A DNA stretch of 64,000 nt from Streptomyces sp. BV286 (GTDB taxonomy: Bacteria > Actinomycetota > Actinomycetes > Streptomycetales > Streptomycetaceae): the NCBI RefSeq assembly GCF_019090165.1, contig NZ_JAHRIB010000065.1, positions 1-64,000 of the forward strand, in the 5' to 3' direction. The position numbers and the translations under genes are program-made. The notes under the pieces were generated by a model that was not told the DNA's origin, ran no database searches, and saw only the letters and a list, made by a program, of their open reading frames with translations. Of the stretch, positions 59,656-64,000 are shown one piece after another. Each line of letters starts with the position of its first letter. The stretch's first letter is position 1.

Positions 59656-61299
59656 TCAGCCGACGCGGAAGCTCGCCTTGGCCGTGTCGAAGACCGGCCG
59701 GTACGTGTCCCACCGGGCTTCCGGTGCCGAGAGGTAGATGTCGTACTCCGTGCCGCCCTCCTCGCCGAAGCCGAAGTCGATGGCACGGAAGGCCCGGACC
59801 CGCCCCTGGAAGGTGAACTCCCACACCGCCGCGGGCTTCCCCCGGAACGTGGTGCGCAGCATGCGCAGGTTCCGGTACGAGCCGTAGTTGAGCTTGGTGT
59901 TCGCCTCGATGTTCTTGAAGTGGGTCTCGGGGTTCTCGCCCGCGGGGTTCACGGTGCCGATGGTGAGCTCGGCCAGGCCCGACCCGTCGGTGTAGGTGAT
60001 CTGTTCGGCGCTCGCCTTCTTGTCGAGGCGCTTCCAGCCGTCCGGGACGGGAAAGGAGACGCCCAGCGTCTTCTCCCTGACCAGGTGGTAGCCCTCGGGC
60101 ACGGCAGGCAGGCCGTCATCGGGCGCGGGGGTCGAGGACGGTGTCGCGGTGCTCCGCGTCCCGCGTCCGTCGTCGCCCGACACCGCGTAGAGCCCGCCCG
60201 CCGCCGCGGCGGCGACCAGCGTCACGGCCACCGCGCTCCGGACGAGCGCGCGCCGCCTGCGTCCGCCGCCTCCGCCGTCGGCGGGGCCGGGGCCGGCGGT
60301 CGAAGGGGTGGCGGAAGGGGCGGGCCTCGTGGCGGAAGGGGCAGGCCTCGTGGTGGAAGGGGCCGGTGCCGGCCCTGCGTCGGTGAGCGTGCCGCCCGCC
60401 TCGGTCGTCGGGCTCGTCACCGTCCCCGGCGCGGCCGACGCCCACGCGGACTCCCCCGTGGCGCCCGGCGCCGCGTCCGGTGCCCGGGACGCCACGACCC
60501 GCAGCGCCCGCTCGGTCTCCGCCACCGACGGACGCTCCTGCGGGTCCTTCGCCAACAGCATCTCGATGAGGGGTTCGAGCGGCCCGGCCTGCTTCATCGG
60601 GGCGAGCGGGTCGACGGCGATCGCGTACGCGGTCTCCATCGCCGTGGCCCTGCGGAACGGGGGCCGCCCCTCGACGGCCTGGTAGAGCGTCGCCCCCAGG
60701 GCCCAGAGGTCCGCGGCGGGGCCCGGCTTGTCGCCCTTCATCCGCTCGGGCGCGATGTAGTCGATCGACCCGATGATCTCGCCGGTCCTGGTCAGCGTCG
60801 AGGTACCGGTCGCCATGGCGATGCCGAAGTCCGTCAGCACCACGCGGCCGCCGGGGTCCAGCAGGACGTTGCCGGGCTTCACGTCGCGGTGCAGGACCCC
60901 GGCCGCGTGCGCCGCCCGCAGTGCGGCGATCATGCCGAGGCCGACCCGGGCCGCCTCCTCGGGAGGGACCGCGCCACCGCCCTTGAGCACGGCGTCGAGG
61001 GCGGTGCCGTGGACGTACTCCATGACGATGCAGGGCAGTCCCTCGTCGTCCACGACGTCATGGACGACGACCACGTTCGGGTGGGCGATGCGGGCGGCGC
61101 TGCGCGCCTCACGGCGGGTGCGTTCGTGGACGGTGGCGACTTCGTCGTCGGTCAGATGGTGCTGGACGTGCAGACGCTTGAGAGCGATCTCGCGGCTGAG
61201 GACCTCGTCCTCGGCACGCCACACGGTGCCCATGCCACCACGGCCGATCCGCTCGATCAACCGGTACCTACCGGCGATCAACCGCCCCTCGTCCGACAC
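59656..61299 (-). CDS. Membrane Ser/Thr protein kinase
   Basis: A 547-aa Hanks-type kinase. Start GTG 61299. Kinase motifs in residues 1-270: GRGGMG, the Lys in IALKRL, HRDVKPGN, DFG, and APERM. A Pro/Ala/Thr linker with SATRPAP repeats (about 290-340) leads to one hydrophobic helix (AVAVTLVAAAAAGGLYAV, about 355-372). The extracellular domain (about 390-547) has no PASTA repeats; it is a beta-rich unknown module (GYHLVREKTLGVSFPVPDGW ... RVGQRYDIYLSAPEARWD). It should relay an external signal by phosphorylating cytosolic targets. Confidence 0.9.
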   Translation of the reverse strand: MSDEGRLIAGRYRLIERIGRGGMGTVWRAEDEVLSREIALKRLHVQHHLTDDEVATVHERTRREARSAARIAHPNVVVVHDVVDDEGLPCIVMEYVHGTALDAVLKGGGAVPPEEAARVGLGMIAALRAAHAAGVLHRDVKPGNVLLDPGGRVVLTDFGIAMATGTSTLTRTGEIIGSIDYIAPERMKGDKPGPAADLWALGATLYQAVEGRPPFRRATAMETAYAIAVDPLAPMKQAGPLEPLIEMLLAKDPQERPSVAETERALRVVASRAPDAAPGATGESAWASAAPGTVTSPTTEAGGTLTDAGPAPAPSTTRPAPSATRPAPSATPSTAGPGPADGGGGGRRRRALVRSAVAVTLVAAAAAGGLYAVSGDDGRGTRSTATPSSTPAPDDGLPAVPEGYHLVREKTLGVSFPVPDGWKRLDKKASAEQITYTDGSGLAELTIGTVNPAGENPETHFKNIEANTKLNYGSYRNLRMLRTTFRGKPAAVWEFTFQGRVRAFRAIDFGFGEEGGTEYDIYLSAPEARWDTYRPVFDTAKASFRVG

Positions 61300-61450
61300 T
61301 GCGCGCCCTTCGCCGACCCTCTACGCCGTATCCGTGTTCGGCGAACGTCACGTTCGACCCTGGTCGACACGATAGTCGCAGGGGCCGCCGGGCACGGTGG
61401 CGGCTGCCCTGCCATGCCGCCCACCGCTCCTTCGGTGCCGGGCCCGCCGG

Positions 61451-62482
61451 TCAGACGCCCGCCGGGGACGGTCCGACCAGCTCCGACAGGACGTCCTCCA
61501 TGGTCACGAAGCCGAGGACCTTGCCCGCCTCGCCGGTGACCGCCGCGAGGTGACTGCCCGTGGCCCGCAGCGCGGTGAGGGTGTCGTCCAGCGGGGTGTC
61601 GATGCGGACGCGGGTCACCGGGTGCAGGGCCGCCCGCGGGAAGGGACGGTCCCGGTCGGTGACGCCGAGGGTGTCCTTGATGTGGAGGTAGCCGAGCAGC
61701 GTGCCGTCCCCGCCGGTCACGGGGAACCGGGAGAAGCCGGCCTCGGCCGCCGCGCGCTCCAGCCGCGCCGGGGTCACGGTGTCGTCGACCGTACGCATCC
61801 GCTGGGCCGGGACGAGGATCTCGCCGACCGGGCGGGTGCCCAGCTCCAGGGCGTCGCGCAGCCGCTCGCCGTCGGCGGCCGTCAGGAGACCGGCCTCGCT
61901 GGAGTCGACGACCATCCGGGCGAGTTGGTCGTCCGTGAAGGCCGACTCCACCTCGTCCTTGGCCTCGACGCGCAGCAGCTTCAGCAGGGCGTTGGCGAAG
62001 GCGTTGATCCCGAAGACGACCGGCTTCAGCGCGCGGGTGAGGGCCACCAGCGCCGGGCCGAGCAGCAGGGCGGCCGGTACCGGCGCGGCGAGCGCCAGGT
62101 TCTTCGGGACCATCTCGCCGATCAGCATGTGCAGGTACGTCGCCACGGTGAGCGCGATCACGAAGGCGATCGGGTGCACCAGCCCGTCCGGGACGTGCGC
62201 CGCCTCGAAGGCGGGCTCCAGCAGATGGGCGATGGCCGGTTCGGCCACCGCGCCCAGCACCAACGACGAGACGGTGATGCCGAGTTGGGCGGTCGCCATC
62301 ATCGCGGAGATGTGCCGCAGGCCCCACAGGGTCATCCGGGCCCGCTTGTTGCCCTCCTGGGCCAGCGGCTCGATCTGGCTGCGGCGCACGGAGATCAGGG
62401 CGAACTCCGCGCCGACGAAGAACGCGTTGGTCAGCAGGGTCAGCGCGCCGATGGCCAGCTGGACGGTGGTGGAGGTGCTCAT
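61451..62482 (-). CDS. CNNM/CBS-domain transporter 2 (hemolysin C / Mg-Co efflux type)
   Basis: A 343-aa membrane protein. ATG 62482 overlaps the upstream gene's stop (ATGA). A CNNM (DUF21) domain of three to four helices (residues 1-180, with ATYLHMLIGEMVPKNLAL) is followed by paired CBS domains (about 205-335, LVPAQRMRTVDDT, LGYLHIKDTL and LGFVTMEDVLSELV). The C-terminal CorC_HlyC domain found in the partner is absent, so this is the shorter member. Role inferred: divalent cation efflux or its regulation. Confidence 0.85.
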   Translation of the reverse strand: MSTSTTVQLAIGALTLLTNAFFVGAEFALISVRRSQIEPLAQEGNKRARMTLWGLRHISAMMATAQLGITVSSLVLGAVAEPAIAHLLEPAFEAAHVPDGLVHPIAFVIALTVATYLHMLIGEMVPKNLALAAPVPAALLLGPALVALTRALKPVVFGINAFANALLKLLRVEAKDEVESAFTDDQLARMVVDSSEAGLLTAADGERLRDALELGTRPVGEILVPAQRMRTVDDTVTPARLERAAAEAGFSRFPVTGGDGTLLGYLHIKDTLGVTDRDRPFPRAALHPVTRVRIDTPLDDTLTALRATGSHLAAVTGEAGKVLGFVTMEDVLSELVGPSPAGV

Positions 62483-63828
62483 CGGGACTCCCGCACGCTC
62501 TGGCCGGCCGGCGCTGCGGACGGCTCGTCGGACGGTTCGGTGATGCGGACGCGGTCGGCCCGGTGGTGCTCGACGTCGAGGACGTCCAGCCGCCAGCCGT
62601 CCAGGTCGAGGACATCGCCCTCGGCCGGGATGCGGGCGAGCCGGGTGGCGACCAGACCGGCGACCGTCTCGTACGGCCCGTCCGGCGCGCGCAGGCCTAT
62701 CCCGGCCAGCTCGTCGATCCGTACACCGCCGTCCGCCTCCCACACCGCGCGGCCGTCCGGCGAGGCGGGGGCGGGCAGCAGGTCGGGCACCTCCACGGGG
62801 TCGTGCTCGTCGCGGACCTCGCCGACGACCTCCTCGACGATGTCCTCCACGGTGGCCACTCCGGCCGTACCGCCGTACTCGTCGATGACGACGGCCATCG
62901 TGCGGGCCGTCCGCATGCGTTCGAGCAGGCGGTCGGCGGGCAGGCTGTCGGGCACCAGCAGCGGTGCCGTGGCCAGCTCGGTGACGGGGGTCATGGCCCG
63001 CCTGCCGGGGTCCAGGGCCAGTACGTCACGGATGTGGACCGTGCCGACGACCTCGTCCAGGCTGTCGCGGTAGACCGGGAAGCGGGACAGGCCCGTGGCG
63101 TGCGTGAGGTTGGCGGCGTCGGCGGCCGTGGCGTGTGCCTCCAGGGCCCGTACGTCGACGCGCGGCGTCATCACGTTCTGGGCGGTCAGCTCGCTCAGGT
63201 GCAGCGTGCGGACGAACAGCTCGGCGGAGTCCGGCTCCAGCGCGCCCTGGGCGGCCGAGTGCTGGGCCAGCGCGACCAGTTCCTCCGGGCCGCGTGCGGA
63301 GGCCAGCTCCTCGGCGGGCTCCAGGCCGAAGCGGCGTACGAAGCGGTTCGCGGTGTTGTTGAGGTGCCGGATGAACGGGCCGAACGCCGCCGTGAAGCCG
63401 CGCTGCGGTCCCGCGACGACCTTCGCGACGGCCAGCGGGCGGGAGATCGCCCAGTTCTTCGGCACCAGCTCGCCGACCACCATCAGGACGACGGTGGAGA
63501 CCACCACACCGAGGACGGTCGCCACCGTCGAGGACGCGCCGCCCAGGCCAGCCGCCTCCAGGGGCCCCTTGAGGAGCACGGCCAGCGACGGCTCGGCGAG
63601 CATGCCGATCACCAGGGAGGTGACGGTGATGCCCAGCTGGGCACCGGACAGCTGGAAGGTCAGTTTCCGTACGGCCTTCAGCGCGCCGTCGGCGCCCCGC
63701 TCGCCCGCCTCGGCGGCCCGCTCCAGGTCACCGCGCTCGACGGTGGTCAGGGAGAACTCGGCCGCGACGAACACCGCGCAGGCGAGCGTCAGCGACAGGG
63801 CGAGCAGAAGCAGCAGGATCTCCGTCAC
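62479..63828 (-). CDS. CNNM/CBS/CorC-type transporter 1
   Basis: A 449-aa membrane protein with GTG 63828. The CNNM domain (residues 1-190, LVVLMVVGELVPKNWAISRP-like block) is followed by two CBS domains (about 205-330; VMTPRVDVRALE, VGTVHIRDVLALD) and a C-terminal CorC_HlyC-type domain (about 345-430; ELAGIGLRAPDGPYETVAGLV). It is the complete architecture of the HlyC/CorC family. It forms a coupled pair with the shorter paralogue, suggesting a heteromer for Mg/Co export. Confidence 0.9.
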   Translation of the reverse strand: MTEILLLLLALSLTLACAVFVAAEFSLTTVERGDLERAAEAGERGADGALKAVRKLTFQLSGAQLGITVTSLVIGMLAEPSLAVLLKGPLEAAGLGGASSTVATVLGVVVSTVVLMVVGELVPKNWAISRPLAVAKVVAGPQRGFTAAFGPFIRHLNNTANRFVRRFGLEPAEELASARGPEELVALAQHSAAQGALEPDSAELFVRTLHLSELTAQNVMTPRVDVRALEAHATAADAANLTHATGLSRFPVYRDSLDEVVGTVHIRDVLALDPGRRAMTPVTELATAPLLVPDSLPADRLLERMRTARTMAVVIDEYGGTAGVATVEDIVEEVVGEVRDEHDPVEVPDLLPAPASPDGRAVWEADGGVRIDELAGIGLRAPDGPYETVAGLVATRLARIPAEGDVLDLDGWRLDVLDVEHHRADRVRITEPSDEPSAAPAGQSVRESR

Positions 63829-64000
63829 CGTGCCACCCCCGCTCCCGAACGCACGCGTCCCGGGCCGAAGACGGCACGGCTGATACTGGGAGGTTCACCC
63901 ATGGTGTTTCCGCTGCTCCTTTGGTCGTACTCACACGCTGGTCGTACCCACACGCCGCACCCAGTGTAAAGGAATCGCAAAGTGGCGAGTGGGGTGCGGG

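Noticed and set aside
1..64000. CRISPR arrays, transposases, phage genes, antibiotic or siderophore biosynthesis clusters
   Set aside because: None seen: no regularly spaced repeats, no recombinase or transposase domains, no PKS/NRPS or terpene motifs.

Overview
The window is a high-GC actinobacterial chromosome segment, almost certainly Streptomyces. Codon third positions are nearly all G or C. GTG and TTG starts are common, ribosome sites are GGAG-like, and many genes match families typical of the genus: SCO2400-like zinc-ribbon protein, DUF5994, GAF-ANTAR proteins, PAS-SpoIIE phosphatase, ECF41-type sigma factor, and a cold-shock gene next to a DEAD-box helicase. No CRISPR array, prophage, insertion sequence or rRNA is visible. 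There is one tRNA gene, tRNA-Gly(CCC).

Left part (1-14.7 kb): the 3' end of a zinc-ribbon/NADase-type glycan-binding membrane protein, then eight consecutive same-strand genes for exported FG-GAP/VCBS (integrin-alpha-like) proteins. The first two are lipoproteins and the other six carry signal peptides. By eye each has seven calcium-loop positions, consistent with seven-bladed beta-propellers. A small mosaic gene (glyoxalase-like head, histidine-kinase-ATPase-like tail) interrupts the array. A Yip1-family membrane protein follows.

14.8-23.3 kb: a divergent pair of a BBE-type FAD oxidase and a sulfite-oxidase-like molybdoenzyme, a GNAT-like protein, a DMT transporter diverging from an AraC/GyrI-like regulator (with a promoter flanked by two palindromes), a phosphoribosyltransferase, dcd, tRNA-Gly with terminator, and a PIN-toxin remnant.

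23.4-36.3 kb: a 1152-aa subtilase, two close PAP2/AUR1-like paralogues 6 kb apart, a tachylectin-NlpC/P60 secreted protein, a 56-aa exported peptide with a repeated C-terminal motif, a TrmB-LuxR regulator, and an ECF41 sigma factor beside a FAD oxidoreductase.

36.4-46.9 kb: an MMPL exporter, histidine kinase and NarL response regulator in apparent operon order, an SGNH esterase that shares an upstream repeat with the MMPL gene, a secreted lipase, and cspA followed by a DEAD-box helicase whose ribosome site can be sequestered in a hairpin.

46.9-64 kb: a GvpU-like orphan, a MerR-like gene with a long structured leader, a lysyl-oxidase-like protein, 1.4 kb without a convincing gene but with structured-RNA candidates, a Crp/Fnr-like regulator, and a signalling block (PAS-SpoIIE phosphatase, DUF5994, STAS, two GAF/ANTAR proteins, Ser/Thr kinase). 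It ends with two overlapping CNNM/CBS transporter genes.
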